Assembly: GCF_027568515.1 (NCBI RefSeq)
Contig: NZ_JANKZF010000019.1
Span: forward strand, 26,945-90,944
Direction of reading: 5' to 3'
From: Arthrobacter sp. HY1533
Lineage (GTDB): Bacteria; Actinomycetota; Actinomycetes; Actinomycetales; Micrococcaceae
DNA length: 64,000 bases
A program made the translations under genes and the position numbers. Below the pieces are notes generated by a model. That model was given only the letters and a program-made list of their open reading frames with translations. It was not told the origin of the DNA and did not search any database. Positions 8,307-17,344 of this stretch are shown in pieces; position 1 is the first letter of the stretch, and every line of letters begins with the position of its first letter.

Positions 8307-9337
8307 CCCCAGCCCCCTCGTTTGAGATTGGGATTTTCACCTTCGGTGAGCTGACCCGCAATGCAGACGGCAAGCCCATGGAGGCGGTGTCCCGCACGCG
8401 CGACATTCTGGAGTGGGCCCGGGTGGCGGACCAGGCCGGCCTGGACGTGTTCGGTGTTGGCGAGCACCACCGTGAGGACTTTGCTGTTTCCTCGCCTGCG
8501 GTTCTGTTGGCGGCTGCGGCAGCGCAAACCACGCGGATCCGCCTGACAAGCACGGTGACAGTCCTCTCGAGTGCCGATCCGGTCCGCGTTTTCGAGGACT
8601 TTGCCACTCTGGATCTCATCAGCGCCGGGCGGGCCGAGATCACGGCGGGCCGTGGCGCCTACCTCGAGTCCTTCCCCCTGTTCGGGCAGCAGCTGGAAAG
8701 ATACGACGAATATTTCCAGGACAGGCTTGAACTGCTGCTGCGCATTCGCGATGAAAACCCCGTCACGTGGCAGGGGACAACTCGTCCACCGCTGGCCGGC
8801 GCCGGGGTTTGGCCGCGGCCGGTGCAGGAGTCCCTGCCAATCTGGGCTGCCGTGGGAGGCACACCCGCCTCGGCAGAGCGGGCCGGCATGCTTGGCCTGC
8901 CGCTTTACCTGGCCATCCTGGGGGCGCCGGAACGTTTTGGGCCGCTGGCTGAGTTGTACCGCCGTGCGGCGGGGGCAGCCGGCCGGGAACCTGGCCAGAT
9001 CGGGGTCACCTCCCACTTCTACGTTGAAGAAACCTCGCAAGGGGCCAGGGACACCTTCTTTCCGCACTACTCCTCCTACATACAGCAAAACATGCCGCGG
9101 GCCGGCAGGCTGGACCGTTCCAGCTTTGATGCCTGGGCAGCCCCTCGGGGAGCGCTCTTCGCGGGCAGTCCTGCCGAAATCGTCGAGAAGATCCTCTGGG
9201 AGCATGAGATCCTGGGCCACACGCGGTTCCTTGCGCAGGTGGGGCTGGGTGGCCTGTCGCAGGCGGACACCCTGCGGTCCATTGAGCTGCTGGCCACCGA
9301 GGTTCTTCCCGCGGTGCGTGCGGCGCTCCGGGGATAG
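8303..9337 (+). CDS. LLM-class flavin-dependent oxidoreductase
   Basis: A 344-residue luciferase-like monooxygenase. Seen: FEIGIFTFGELT at the N-terminus, VADQAGLDVFGVGEHHREDF (the EHH active-site segment), RIRLTSTVTVLSSADPVRVFEDFATLDLISAGRAE, and a C-terminal PAEIVEKILWEHE. It would use reduced FMN (or F420) and oxygen or act as a reductase on an unknown substrate. Start overlaps the esterase stop by four bases. Confidence 0.9.
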   Translation: MTPAPSFEIGIFTFGELTRNADGKPMEAVSRTRDILEWARVADQAGLDVFGVGEHHREDFAVSSPAVLLAAAAAQTTRIRLTSTVTVLSSADPVRVFEDFATLDLISAGRAEITAGRGAYLESFPLFGQQLERYDEYFQDRLELLLRIRDENPVTWQGTTRPPLAGAGVWPRPVQESLPIWAAVGGTPASAERAGMLGLPLYLAILGAPERFGPLAELYRRAAGAAGREPGQIGVTSHFYVEETSQGARDTFFPHYSSYIQQNMPRAGRLDRSSFDAWAAPRGALFAGSPAEIVEKILWEHEILGHTRFLAQVGLGGLSQADTLRSIELLATEVLPAVRAALRG

Positions 9338-9432
9338 CCATTCGACGTCGGCGGCGTGCCCGTGGAGCGGCCAGCAGCGGGCCACTCCCGCAGGAACCTG
9401 CCCGCGGGAGGGGCCCTGCTAGGCTGGAGAAC

Positions 9433-9504
9433 ATGCGTAGCCCCATGCGATTTATCAGCCCCCGACCGTATCCCGGTCGCGAGGGCTTCGAGGCGCGCGC
9501 CTAA
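9433..9504 (+). CDS. Putative 23-aa leader peptide of the PheRS-like gene
   Basis: An ATG at 9433, preceded by GGAG, starts a 23-residue frame ending at TAA 9502-9504. It begins MRSPMRFISPRPYPG and ends EGFEARA, rich in Arg and Pro with Phe at positions 7 and 19. The stop lies one base before GTCCTGG, the left strand of a hairpin that covers the ribosome site of the next gene. A ribosome held at the late Phe or Arg codons would disrupt that hairpin. Leader function is inferred from the geometry; no family is known to me. Confidence 0.5.
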   Translation: MRSPMRFISPRPYPGREGFEARA

Positions 9505-9562
9505 GTCCTGGCGGCGGAATGGCTCGGGGGAGCACCCGCCGATCCAATCCCAGACCTAGGAC
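9505..9562 (+). promoter_or_regulatory. Hairpin sequestering ribosome site of PheRS-like gene
   Basis: GTCCTGG (9505-9511) can pair with CC-T-AGGAC (9555-9562, one bulged T), GGCGG (9513-9517) with CCGCC (9536-9540), and GCTC (9522-9525) with GAGC (9530-9533) around a GGGG loop. The outer stem buries AGGA, the only ribosome-site-like sequence before ATG 9567. With the leader ORF upstream this looks like translational attenuation. Confidence 0.5.
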
Positions 9563-9566
9563 TTTC

Positions 9567-10685
9567 ATGACAAATTACCTTTCCCCCGCCGAGCTGCATG
9601 CGGCGTTGATGCTTCGCGACCTCTCCGACCCGGACCAAGGCCCCCATGCGATGCAGGCGCTCTTGGGCCACGTGACCACCGCCCTGGCCCAAGCCTGGGG
9701 AGTCCCGGCCCGAACCGTGCGAAACAGCCCGTTGGTTTCGGTCGCGGACAACTACGACAATCTCGGCTTCGCCCCGTCGGCGGTGACCCGCGACCAGAGA
9801 TACTCGCGGTACGTGAGTCCCACTGTGATGCTGCGCAGCCACACCTCCGCTTCTGTCCCCGGGCTGCTCAGGCAGCTGCCGGAGGCCACTGCCCTGGACG
9901 AACTCGCCGTCGTGCCTGGCCTGGTGCACCGCAGGGACGCAATCGACCGCACCCACGTTGGGGCGCCCCACCAGGTGGACCTGTGGCGCGTGTCCAATAC
10001 AGGAACCCTGGGCACCGAGGACTTGGAGGCGATGGTGGCTGTCGTTGTGGAGGCGGTACTGCCCGACGCCGAATGGCGCACGGTCCCGGCCGTCCATCCC
10101 TACACAACGAGCGGAATGCAGGTGGATGCACTCATTGACGGGGAATGGCTGGAACTGGCCGAATGCGGTTTGATGGCACCGCACCTCTTCGCCACTGCGG
10201 GACTGGACCCGGAACAGTGGTCAGGACTTGCCCTGGGCATGGGCCTGGACCGCGCCTTGATGCTGCGCAAGGGCATTCCCGACATTCGGCTCCTGCGTGC
10301 CGGGGATGAACGCATCAGTGCCCAAATGCTCAACCTTGAGCCGTGGCGCCACGTCTCCCTGCTGCCGCCGGCACAAAGGGACATTTCCATTGTTGTCGCC
10401 GACTCCTTCGACGAGGAAATTCTGGGTGACGAAGTCCGGCAAGCGCTCGGATCACGGATGGATGACCTTGAATCCGTGGAACTCCTTGAGCTGACCCCAA
10501 GCCGGGATCTTCCACTCGGCGCAAGGGAGCGACTTCAGATCGATGAGGGCCAGGCCAACGCCCTCATCCGGATCGTGCTCCGGCCCATCGACAGGACACT
10601 GACGGCGGCAGAAGCCAACCTCATTCGCGATGACATCTATGGTGCACTCCACCAGGGGCCGGTCATGGAACTCATCGCCGGGTGA
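9567..10685 (+). CDS. Single-chain phenylalanyl-tRNA synthetase-like protein
   Basis: A 372-residue class II synthetase-like protein of the mitochondrial PheRS layout: catalytic domain then a C-terminal anticodon-binding domain. Motif 2 region reads MLRSHTSA (compare RTHTS of PheS); motif 3 region reads GLALGMGLDRALMLRKGIPDIR; the last 90 residues resemble the FDX-ACB fold (RDISIVVAD...). Bacteria normally use the two-subunit PheST enzyme, so this is a paralogue whose role may be amino-acid activation for another pathway or tRNA editing/modification. I chose ATG 9567 (MTNYLSP) because of TAGGA upstream and the leader structure; longer frames lack support. Confidence 0.75.
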   Translation: MTNYLSPAELHAALMLRDLSDPDQGPHAMQALLGHVTTALAQAWGVPARTVRNSPLVSVADNYDNLGFAPSAVTRDQRYSRYVSPTVMLRSHTSASVPGLLRQLPEATALDELAVVPGLVHRRDAIDRTHVGAPHQVDLWRVSNTGTLGTEDLEAMVAVVVEAVLPDAEWRTVPAVHPYTTSGMQVDALIDGEWLELAECGLMAPHLFATAGLDPEQWSGLALGMGLDRALMLRKGIPDIRLLRAGDERISAQMLNLEPWRHVSLLPPAQRDISIVVADSFDEEILGDEVRQALGSRMDDLESVELLELTPSRDLPLGARERLQIDEGQANALIRIVLRPIDRTLTAAEANLIRDDIYGALHQGPVMELIAG

Positions 10686-10696
10686 GCCGGCGCAGG

Positions 10697-10727
10697 CGCG
10701 GCCAGTGGTCCTGGACCACTGGCCGCG
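10697..10727. terminator. Bidirectional terminator-like hairpin
   Basis: CGCGGCCAGTGGTCC, one T, then its exact complement: a perfect 15-bp inverted repeat with a minimal loop. It sits between two convergent genes and lacks a clear T tract, as is common in actinobacteria. Confidence 0.75.
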
Positions 10728-10748
10728 TCCAGCGGAGGCACCGCAACG

Positions 10749-11075
10749 TCAGCTCGAGGGGCTGCCGGGTTCCATTTCCGCAAGCATGCGAACTTCGATT
10801 TCGGATTCAGGGTGGTCATTGGGGTCCATGCCCAGCAACCACGTCAAGCCCTTCAGCCCCCGGGAGTCGAGGCCCACAAGGGCGATCGCGATGATTGTGT
10901 CGTCGGGCGCCTGGTTCCTGGTCCAGTCGCGAACTTCGCTGAAGGTGGCACCGGAAACGTCGAACGTGGTGATTGATCGCTCGGGTCCCTGGGCAAAGTA
11001 GACCCGGAAAGTGGAGTCGTGCTGCTCCCAGGTGCTGTCCCGCTCGTCCACTTCCTCAATGTGCATGGTCACCAT
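10749..11075 (-). CDS. Hypothetical protein, 108 aa
   Basis: A small acidic protein (MVTMHIEEVDERDSTWEQ at the start) with alternating strands and a central VRDWTRNQAPDDTIIAIALVG; the C-terminus includes GMDPNDHPESEIEVRML. I do not recognise a family. The ATG at 11075 is the likely start, although 11066 is possible; neither has a strong ribosome site. The frame continues upstream to 11186 only as the shadow of the divergent gene's leader. It converges on the PheRS-like gene and shares its terminator. Confidence 0.6.
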   Translation of the reverse strand: MVTMHIEEVDERDSTWEQHDSTFRVYFAQGPERSITTFDVSGATFSEVRDWTRNQAPDDTIIAIALVGLDSRGLKGLTWLLGMDPNDHPESEIEVRMLAEMEPGSPSS

Positions 11076-11158
11076 GATAGGCAGCACTGCTGCTAGATTG
11101 GCCACCATTGGACTCAGCCAAACGCCTACTCGACGCCCGACCCAGGACGGATCACCAT

Positions 11159-11743
11159 ATGCGCAAACTCGTGTACTACGTGGCAACGACCCTCGACGGC
11201 TACATCGCCGGCCCGGACGGTGGCGACCCCAGCGGGGCAGAGTATTTCCCGATCACGCCCGACGTCGTCCGGTTCATTGTGGAGAACTATCCGGAGACGC
11301 TTCCCGGACCTGCCAGGGCCGCAATGGGCCTGGATGGCCCCGGCCTGGCTTTCGACACGGTCCTGGAAGGCCGGGCATCGTACGAGGTTGGCCTCGCCGC
11401 CGGATTGACGGACGCATACCCCCACCTTCGCCACCTCGTGTTTTCCTCCACCTTGGAAAGCATTGACCCTGCAGTCGAAACTGTCCGCAGCGGCGCCCTG
11501 GAGCGGGTGCGCGAACTGAAGGCAGAGCAGGGGAAGGACATCTGGCTGGTGGGCGGCGGCAAGCTGGCCCACTCCCTGCTGCCTGAAATCGACCGGCTCA
11601 TCCTCAAACAGAACCGTTCCATCATCGGATCCGGCATTCCCCTGTTCGACGGCCCGTTCCAGCCCGTCATGTTCGAGCCTATGGACGAGACCCTGTTGGA
11701 ATCCGGCGTGCGAGTAGTCACCTACGACCGCACCGGCCGTTAG
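11159..11743 (+). CDS. Dihydrofolate reductase family protein
   Basis: A 194-residue RibD-C/DHFR-fold protein: KLVYYVATTLDGYIAGPDG at the start, then TVLEGRASYEVGL, HLVFSSTLE, KDIWLVGGGKLAHSLLPEIDRLIL and SGIPLF. It is distinct from the family member at 6891-7484. The ATG at 11159 follows AGGACGGA. Substrate unknown; NADPH-dependent reduction is the family activity. Eight bases separate it from the GNAT gene, so the two are probably one operon. Confidence 0.87.
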   Translation: MRKLVYYVATTLDGYIAGPDGGDPSGAEYFPITPDVVRFIVENYPETLPGPARAAMGLDGPGLAFDTVLEGRASYEVGLAAGLTDAYPHLRHLVFSSTLESIDPAVETVRSGALERVRELKAEQGKDIWLVGGGKLAHSLLPEIDRLILKQNRSIIGSGIPLFDGPFQPVMFEPMDETLLESGVRVVTYDRTGR

Positions 11744-11750
11744 GGTCCAG

Positions 11751-12296
11751 ATGACCATGGAACCCGGGGATGCTCAGCTCAATGATGGTGTGGTCATGCT
11801 CCGACCACTGCAGCTCGATGATGCGGCGGACCATCTGGCCGGCGAGGATACGGAACTGGTGAGGTGGCTGTCGGGTGGACCCGGGACCGAGGAAACAGTT
11901 CGGGCCTGCGTTGAGCGGGCCCAACAGATGTGGGCCAACCACGGCCCCATATTCACCTTCGCCATCCGCCCAAGTGCCTGCGACTCCCTCGCCGGAACAA
12001 TCGACGTCCAACTGGACCAGCCGGCGTACCGCCCCGGCCAGGCCAACCTGGCCTATGGCTTGTATCCGCAGTGGCGGGGCAGGGGGCTGGCAACTCGGGC
12101 AGTCAATCTTGCCCTGGAGTTCTTGCGTTCACAGGCCGGCGTGAACTCGGCGCTCATCCGGGTCGAGCCAGGGAACGCGTCCTCAGTGTCTGTTGCCATG
12201 CGCGCAGGCTTCACCCTGGTGGCACACTCAACCGAGACCGCCGACGGCCATGACTGGTACGAACACGAGATCAATCCAACGACTGCCCGGGGGTGA
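11751..12296 (+). CDS. GNAT-family N-acetyltransferase
   Basis: A 181-residue acetyltransferase of the RimJ/RimL-like GNAT group. Characteristic segments are VMLRPLQLDDAADHL at the N-terminus, LAYGLYPQWRGRGLATRAVNLAL (motif A, acetyl-CoA pyrophosphate loop RGRGLA) and RVEPGNASSVSVAMRAGF (motif B). It transfers acetyl from acetyl-CoA to an amine on a small molecule or protein terminus. An alternative ATG lies two codons downstream. Follows the DHFR-family gene closely. Confidence 0.88.
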   Translation: MTMEPGDAQLNDGVVMLRPLQLDDAADHLAGEDTELVRWLSGGPGTEETVRACVERAQQMWANHGPIFTFAIRPSACDSLAGTIDVQLDQPAYRPGQANLAYGLYPQWRGRGLATRAVNLALEFLRSQAGVNSALIRVEPGNASSVSVAMRAGFTLVAHSTETADGHDWYEHEINPTTARG

Positions 12297-12401
12297 TAAG
12301 CCGGCAGAACGGATTGCTTGTGAACACGAGGCGCGAAGCTTGCCGTGACCGATGAGTGATGCTGTGCTGGACTGCCCATGCAATTGTCGGTGGAGCGAGG
12401 C

Positions 12402-14069
12402 TTAGCCGGCCCGGCTAAACACGCCGAGCCCGTTCGGCTCCTGTCCGGGCCCCGGGAACTTGTTGAAGTAGGTCAAGGTGACCCCGCTGATCTGCCCGTC
12501 CTCGCGGACGAAGACCGCGGAGGAGAGTGAACCGGGGAGCGCGTTCTCACCGGTCGGCACGAAGGACAGCGTGTCGCCGTCCCACGGATCGATCTTGAAC
12601 GTGTACCCGCCCTCGGGGCCAAGCGCGCCGGTGAGGACACCGTTTTTCTCGGTCACCTCGAATTTGCCAAAGTAGGGGCTCGTGTACGTGCCCACATAGT
12701 CGCCGGCCGGACCCGCCGGCGCAGCGTCCGTGGGTGGCTTCTTGCCGACGAGGTCGCCGGCCGGGTCGGAGAAGTGCGCGAAGACGCCGGGCCACAGGTC
12801 CAACCAGGGGCGCGTCTCCGCACCGAACTGGACCAGGTCGACGAACTCCGAAACGATCAGCTCCGGGACACCCGAGGGTGCTCCGTTCGTGAGCACGACG
12901 ATTCCGAGGTTCAGGTCCGGGATCATCGTGGCGTTCGTGGCGGAACCCCACCCGAAGGCGCCGGAGTGGCTGATGCTGACGCGGCCGGTCACGGTGGCAC
13001 CGACGTTTGTGCCGAAGCCATAGTGCGAGGTGCGCGATGTCAGGTTCGCGGCATCGCCGCCGGTGATTGAGTGGGCGGAATAGGTTTTTGCCAGCACCAG
13101 CGGGTCGATGAATTCAGCACCGTCGACCTTGCCGTTGGCCAGCACCATGTTCATCCACTTCGCAATGTCTCCGGCAGTGGAGGCGACACCGCCGGCAGGA
13201 GCCTCGGCATCAGCGTCTCGGTCGAACAGCTGCTCGTACTTTCCTACGCCGGTGCGCGCATGCATCGACGCGCGGTCATCTGCGGCAAGGTACTCGTCGT
13301 GGACGGTGGTGGTGGATGTCATGCCGAGCGGCTCGAACAGCAGCTCGTGCGCCGTCTGCGCCCACGTTTGCCCGCGAGACGCCGCGACCGCCTCGCCGCC
13401 CACCGTCAATCCAAAGTTGGAGTACTGGTAGGTGTCGCGGAACGACGCCAGGGGAATCTGGTTCATGTGGGCCATGATGTAGTCCACATCGAAGCCGATG
13501 TCCTCGAGGTCATCGCCGCCACCGGTCGGAATGCCGGTGCGGTGTGAGAAGTAGTCGGCGATCTTTCCATGCCTGGTCACATACGGATCGTTGAGTGCGA
13601 AGTCGGGGAGGTACTTGACCACCGGATCATCCCAAGACAGGCCGGGGTCTTCGGTGATTGCCTTGGCCACAATGCTTGAGGAGAGGGGCTTGGACAAAGA
13701 CGCGATCTGAAACACGGTGTTGGCGTCCACTGGCTTCTTCGTGTTCACATCCCGCACGCCATGTCCCTCTTCGAACACGACTTTGCCGTTGGAGACCACC
13801 GCGACTCCCGCGCCGGGCACTCCTGTCTGCTTGAGCGCCTTGTCGATGAACTGGGGTAGCGCAGCGACGGCTGCGGCAACTGCCGTGTCACGATCAGTGT
13901 AGAGATCCATGACGTCCTGGTTGGGTGCTTCGCCAAGTGTGACGGGGACCCCGCTCGAGGACGGCCGTTCCCCACCCGTACCCCCGGTGCATGCAGTGAT
14001 TCCCAGCATGAGAGCTGCCGCCGTCGAAACGGCGACGAAGCGTACGATCCCCTTGTTCGTGCTGCCCAT
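12402..14069 (-). CDS. Lipoprotein serine hydrolase, beta-lactamase/class C PBP family
   Basis: A 555-residue exported protein. It starts with a lipoprotein signal peptide ending at LGITAC (lipobox cysteine). The catalytic SxxK is in FQIASLSKPLS, the YxN motif in YQYSNFGL and the HxG motif in SHSGAFGWGSA. A C-terminal beta domain (GDYVGTYTSPYFGKFEV onward) is like that of many class C-type esterases and D-peptidases. Likely acts outside the membrane on peptidoglycan fragments or esters rather than as a resistance enzyme. ATG 14069 has GGGGAGG upstream; the longer frame adds an implausible N-terminus. Divergent from the regulator at 14271. Confidence 0.88.
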   Translation of the reverse strand: MGSTNKGIVRFVAVSTAAALMLGITACTGGTGGERPSSSGVPVTLGEAPNQDVMDLYTDRDTAVAAAVAALPQFIDKALKQTGVPGAGVAVVSNGKVVFEEGHGVRDVNTKKPVDANTVFQIASLSKPLSSSIVAKAITEDPGLSWDDPVVKYLPDFALNDPYVTRHGKIADYFSHRTGIPTGGGDDLEDIGFDVDYIMAHMNQIPLASFRDTYQYSNFGLTVGGEAVAASRGQTWAQTAHELLFEPLGMTSTTTVHDEYLAADDRASMHARTGVGKYEQLFDRDADAEAPAGGVASTAGDIAKWMNMVLANGKVDGAEFIDPLVLAKTYSAHSITGGDAANLTSRTSHYGFGTNVGATVTGRVSISHSGAFGWGSATNATMIPDLNLGIVVLTNGAPSGVPELIVSEFVDLVQFGAETRPWLDLWPGVFAHFSDPAGDLVGKKPPTDAAPAGPAGDYVGTYTSPYFGKFEVTEKNGVLTGALGPEGGYTFKIDPWDGDTLSFVPTGENALPGSLSSAVFVREDGQISGVTLTYFNKFPGPGQEPNGLGVFSRAG

Positions 14070-14270
14070 GCCGCTGCCTCCCCTGGACGGTCTGTGGCGG
14101 TGCCATGGCTTCCTATTCGCGTAGGAAGCCATGGCACCTGGTCCCCCTGGGGACAATTGTGCATGGACGGAAGCGGACAAAACAACCACCGCTTCAGGAC
14201 ATGGCCTCTAGAGGACGTCCGGATCCGGGCAGTTGCGCCATAATGGTGTCCACACGCTCCGGAGGTGGCC

Positions 14271-15218
14271 ATGGATGACAGGGAACTGCTCGAACTGATC
14301 TACCGCAGCCGCCCCAGGACGGTTGCGGAGCTCGCTGCGACCGCGCACGCGGATGAGGGCCGGACCGCCGACGCCGTTGCGCGCCTCGCGCGGGGAGGTG
14401 CCATCTCGGTGCGCGATGGCGCGATCGCGTATGCGACGCCGGCGATGTGGACGGCCGACGCCGTCGAACGCGAAGTGCGTGCGATTCGCCAGGCCGCAGA
14501 CGGGGCCGCCACGCGAATCGAGGCCCTCGTGGCCGAGCTGCCGGCTCTGATGCGCCACTGGGCTGTGGGCGAGGCCTCCGGTGACCTTGTTCCCGTTTTT
14601 GTGCGGCACGGGCCGCAGGCGGCAGAAGACCTCTGGTACGACATCGCGCGGGAGGGCAGCGACACCGCCTGGTCAGTGCTGCCCGACCTTGGACGCTACC
14701 TGCAGACCGATCCCGCGCGCGCCAGCCGATTCGCTGAGATGTTCGCCGGCAAGCGATCGGTGCGGGCGCTGCTCCCGCGTTCGATGGCAGAAGACGCCCG
14801 GCTTGTGGCGATCGCCGAGCGCTACGCCGCCGTCGGGGTGGAGTTCCGCCTCCTTGACGACCTTCCGAGCTGGTTCTGGATCGACGGCGAGGTGCTCGCG
14901 CTGCCGATCGAATGGGGCGAGGGGTGGCCTTCCAGCGTGGTCGGTGTCCGCAGCGCTTCCCTGGCAGAGCTGGGCCGAAGCCTGTTCCGCGAGCTCTGGC
15001 GCCGCGCCGAGCCGATCGGTGGTGTGGAGCAGCCGTGGGCGCCGCTTCTTGAGCTGATGAAGCAGGGTGTCACGCTCGACTCGGCATCTCGCAGGCTCGG
15101 AATCAACCCTCGAACGGGTCGTCGTCGCATTGCGGCGGCGATGGAGCAGTACGGCGTGTCGACATTGTTCGCCTTGGGTGTGGCATGGGCCGCGGACGGG
15201 AAGCCCGGGGCTCGCTGA
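14271..15218 (+). CDS. Transcriptional regulator with TrmB-like N-terminus and C-terminal HTH
   Basis: A 315-residue regulator. The first 60 residues form a winged helix (RPRTVAELAATAHADEGRTADAVARLARGG), the middle is a phospholipase-D-like or TrmB-type sensor region (AGKRSVRALLPRSMAED, VGVEFRLLDDLPSWFWIDG), and the C-terminus has a LuxR-type HTH (LLELMKQGVTLDSASRRLGINPRTGRRRI). ATG 14271 follows GGAGGT. It is divergent from the beta-lactamase-like gene with a 200-base shared control region, so it probably regulates that gene. Confidence 0.8.
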   Translation: MDDRELLELIYRSRPRTVAELAATAHADEGRTADAVARLARGGAISVRDGAIAYATPAMWTADAVEREVRAIRQAADGAATRIEALVAELPALMRHWAVGEASGDLVPVFVRHGPQAAEDLWYDIAREGSDTAWSVLPDLGRYLQTDPARASRFAEMFAGKRSVRALLPRSMAEDARLVAIAERYAAVGVEFRLLDDLPSWFWIDGEVLALPIEWGEGWPSSVVGVRSASLAELGRSLFRELWRRAEPIGGVEQPWAPLLELMKQGVTLDSASRRLGINPRTGRRRIAAAMEQYGVSTLFALGVAWAADGKPGAR

Positions 15219-15254
15219 GCGGTGGTGTGGTCGAGCGCCGTCGTGCATGGTCTT

Positions 15255-16637
15255 TCAGGAGTCCCAGATCGGGCCGAAGGCCGGGACGCCCCGGCTGCGG
15301 AGGTCGGCAACCACCGCCAAGGTGGTGGACTTGTTGGACACCACCATGACAGCTTCGGCGCCGGTTTGGCGGTAGGCGCGGTAGGCCAGCACGGTGAGAT
15401 CAGGCTTGCCCAGCAGATCGGTGTTCCAAAAGGTGGCATCCGGAATTGCCGTCCGGATTTCTCCGGCGAGCTGCCGCCCATAGGTGCGCACGGGATCGCG
15501 GGTCACCCAGACAAGGGTGCACGGCGTGGCGCCCTCGAGCAGCTGCGGCAGGCACGGGGCAATGCCGCTGCCGGTGGCCAGCCACACCACCCTGTGAAAG
15601 ACGTGTGACACGGAGACCATGCCGGCCGTTGGAATGCCCCGGGTCCAGATGTGCGTGGGGGAGTCCTCGATGAAACGGGCAGTCCACCCTCCGGTGCGGG
15701 AGATGGCGAAACGGCAACCGTCCTGTCCCGGCACCGTCATGGTTGCGAAGGAATGCCATTGGCCAAACGGGCTGCGGGCCAGCCTGGCCGCCGAACCGGA
15801 CAGCACAAGGCCCGAGGCCATCGTCACCACCGCCACATGCTCGGACGGACAGTCCACATGGACCCTGACGTGGCGCAATTGCAGCCAGGGAATCGCGACC
15901 ATGACAATGAGGGCCGCAACGATCCACGCATTCGGGGAGGTGAGGACCGCGATGGGGACCGGGCGCCGGCCGTCGGCCGCAGCCATGATGGTCAAGGCGA
16001 TGAACAGGGCCAGTGCGAGCCAGCCGCCATAGCGGTGTGTTGCCTCGAAGGCGTCGTGGTGCCGCTCACGGGCTGACGGCCGTGCCCACAGTGACATCGC
16101 CAGAAGGTCAAGAAGTATCGCGGCAGTCACGATGCGCAGGCCAACGTCCCGTGCCACGTCGGCGGTTGGCAAGGCTCCGGTAAAGGTCAAGGCGGCGTAA
16201 ATCCCGAACCAGGCGGTTGCTGAGATCGCGCAGCCAACATGGATGCCGCCCGGAACCTGGTGTACCTGGGCGGCTGATGCCCGGCGGCGCAACGGCCAAC
16301 TGTGCGGGACGCTCAAGACTGCGGCAAAAAGTGCATTGACGGCGTACTGCTGCCGCGCCAACGTGGCAATAGCAATATTGACAGTTGCTGCCGTGATGGC
16401 TGCAGCCATGGCAGCATCCCTGTGCGGCGCGGAAACCAGCAGCAGAACAGCCATGGCTGAATTTGCCAGGACCCCAAGGATCAGGATGCGGTGGAACGGC
16501 GTGAACCGGCGGTGCGCCAGAAGCGCTCGCACCCCGGTGACCCGGTCGGGGAGCCCCATACCCGACGGCGGCTCGGGTCCGGCCGTAATTCCTGCGGTTA
16601 CGGAGCCGGACGGTCCGGAATCAAATGCTGTTGACAT
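15255..16637 (-). CDS. Membrane FNR-type (ferric-reductase-like) oxidoreductase
   Basis: A 460-residue protein with seven or more hydrophobic segments in the first 290 residues and a soluble FAD/NAD(P)H module at the C-terminus. The soluble part shows VWLATGSGIAPCLPQLL (NAD-binding GxGxxP-like), TLVWVTRDP, and GAEAVMVVSNKSTTLAVVADL at the end. This is the arrangement of ferric reductases and related transmembrane electron-transfer proteins, although the usual paired haem histidines are not obvious. ATG 16637 (MSTAFDSG) has a GGAAG-type site; the frame open to 16937 is not supported. The substrate is unknown. Confidence 0.72.
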   Translation of the reverse strand: MSTAFDSGPSGSVTAGITAGPEPPSGMGLPDRVTGVRALLAHRRFTPFHRILILGVLANSAMAVLLLVSAPHRDAAMAAAITAATVNIAIATLARQQYAVNALFAAVLSVPHSWPLRRRASAAQVHQVPGGIHVGCAISATAWFGIYAALTFTGALPTADVARDVGLRIVTAAILLDLLAMSLWARPSARERHHDAFEATHRYGGWLALALFIALTIMAAADGRRPVPIAVLTSPNAWIVAALIVMVAIPWLQLRHVRVHVDCPSEHVAVVTMASGLVLSGSAARLARSPFGQWHSFATMTVPGQDGCRFAISRTGGWTARFIEDSPTHIWTRGIPTAGMVSVSHVFHRVVWLATGSGIAPCLPQLLEGATPCTLVWVTRDPVRTYGRQLAGEIRTAIPDATFWNTDLLGKPDLTVLAYRAYRQTGAEAVMVVSNKSTTLAVVADLRSRGVPAFGPIWDS

Positions 16638-16948
16638 GTAAATGCCTGCTTCCCCAACCCGGCCTCCACCTGCAGGGGCAGTGAGGGCAAAAACTAGCCC
16701 GTAAATGGCCGTCCAGACGATCCGGCGCAAACACCGCTCACCCAGATCTTCGACTGTACTTGGAGGGCGGGGGCCGTGGAATAGACCTGGATCCTGTCTG
16801 TCGCCTGTGCCGAAGGGGCAGTTGGGGTGTCTGCGTACCAGCACGTATGTAGCCTTTTCGTGGGTGGCCCTCCAGCTTCTGCAGCGCGGCCAGGCCTGTT
16901 CTGGGGTCACCATCATGGGGACTTCCAGGCTGCGCATGAGCTGACCCG

Positions 16949-17197
16949 CAGCTGGAAGTCCGCAAAGGTGATGATGTTGAACCGCTCTTTGTGGACCTGG
17001 CCCGCTTCGTCAATGTCTGTCTTCAGCGCTGAACGGCACCATCGGCGCGCCCCGACAAGTTCGATGCCGTGGGAAAAGTACTCCTGAGCTATCAAGGCAA
17101 CTGCTCCACCTCGATGTGGGACGCGAACAGGTCGGCAAAGGACGTCACGATCCTCGTCGCCGACAACGCGGCCACCGTGATCCAGACAAGCAGTTGA
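16949..17197 (+). pseudogene. Decayed coding remnant next to the left att site
   Basis: One frame has coding-like composition but in-frame TGA stops. It reads LEVRKGDDVEPLFVDLAR (from 16952), then a TGA near 17030, then KFDAVGKVLLSYQGNCST and KDVTILVADNAATVIQTSS ending at 17197. I do not recognise the family. It lies in the 700-base stretch between the membrane oxidoreductase and the left end of the element that otherwise holds no gene I can support. Confidence 0.35.
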
Positions 17198-17344
17198 GAA
17201 ATTCTCGGCGGATACACACTCGACGCCGCAAAGAACCGCCAGCCCCAAGAGAAAAAATTCCATGGCGCCAGCTGTGGAACGATCTCTAAGAACGACGTCT
17301 CGGGACATGTATGAATCTTGTCCCGCGACATCACATGTGTGCTG

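Noticed and set aside
9420..9567. A T-box riboswitch before the PheRS-like gene
   Set aside because: No T-box sequence (AGGGTGGNACCGCG) or specifier-loop architecture is visible; a leader peptide with a sequestering hairpin explains the region better.
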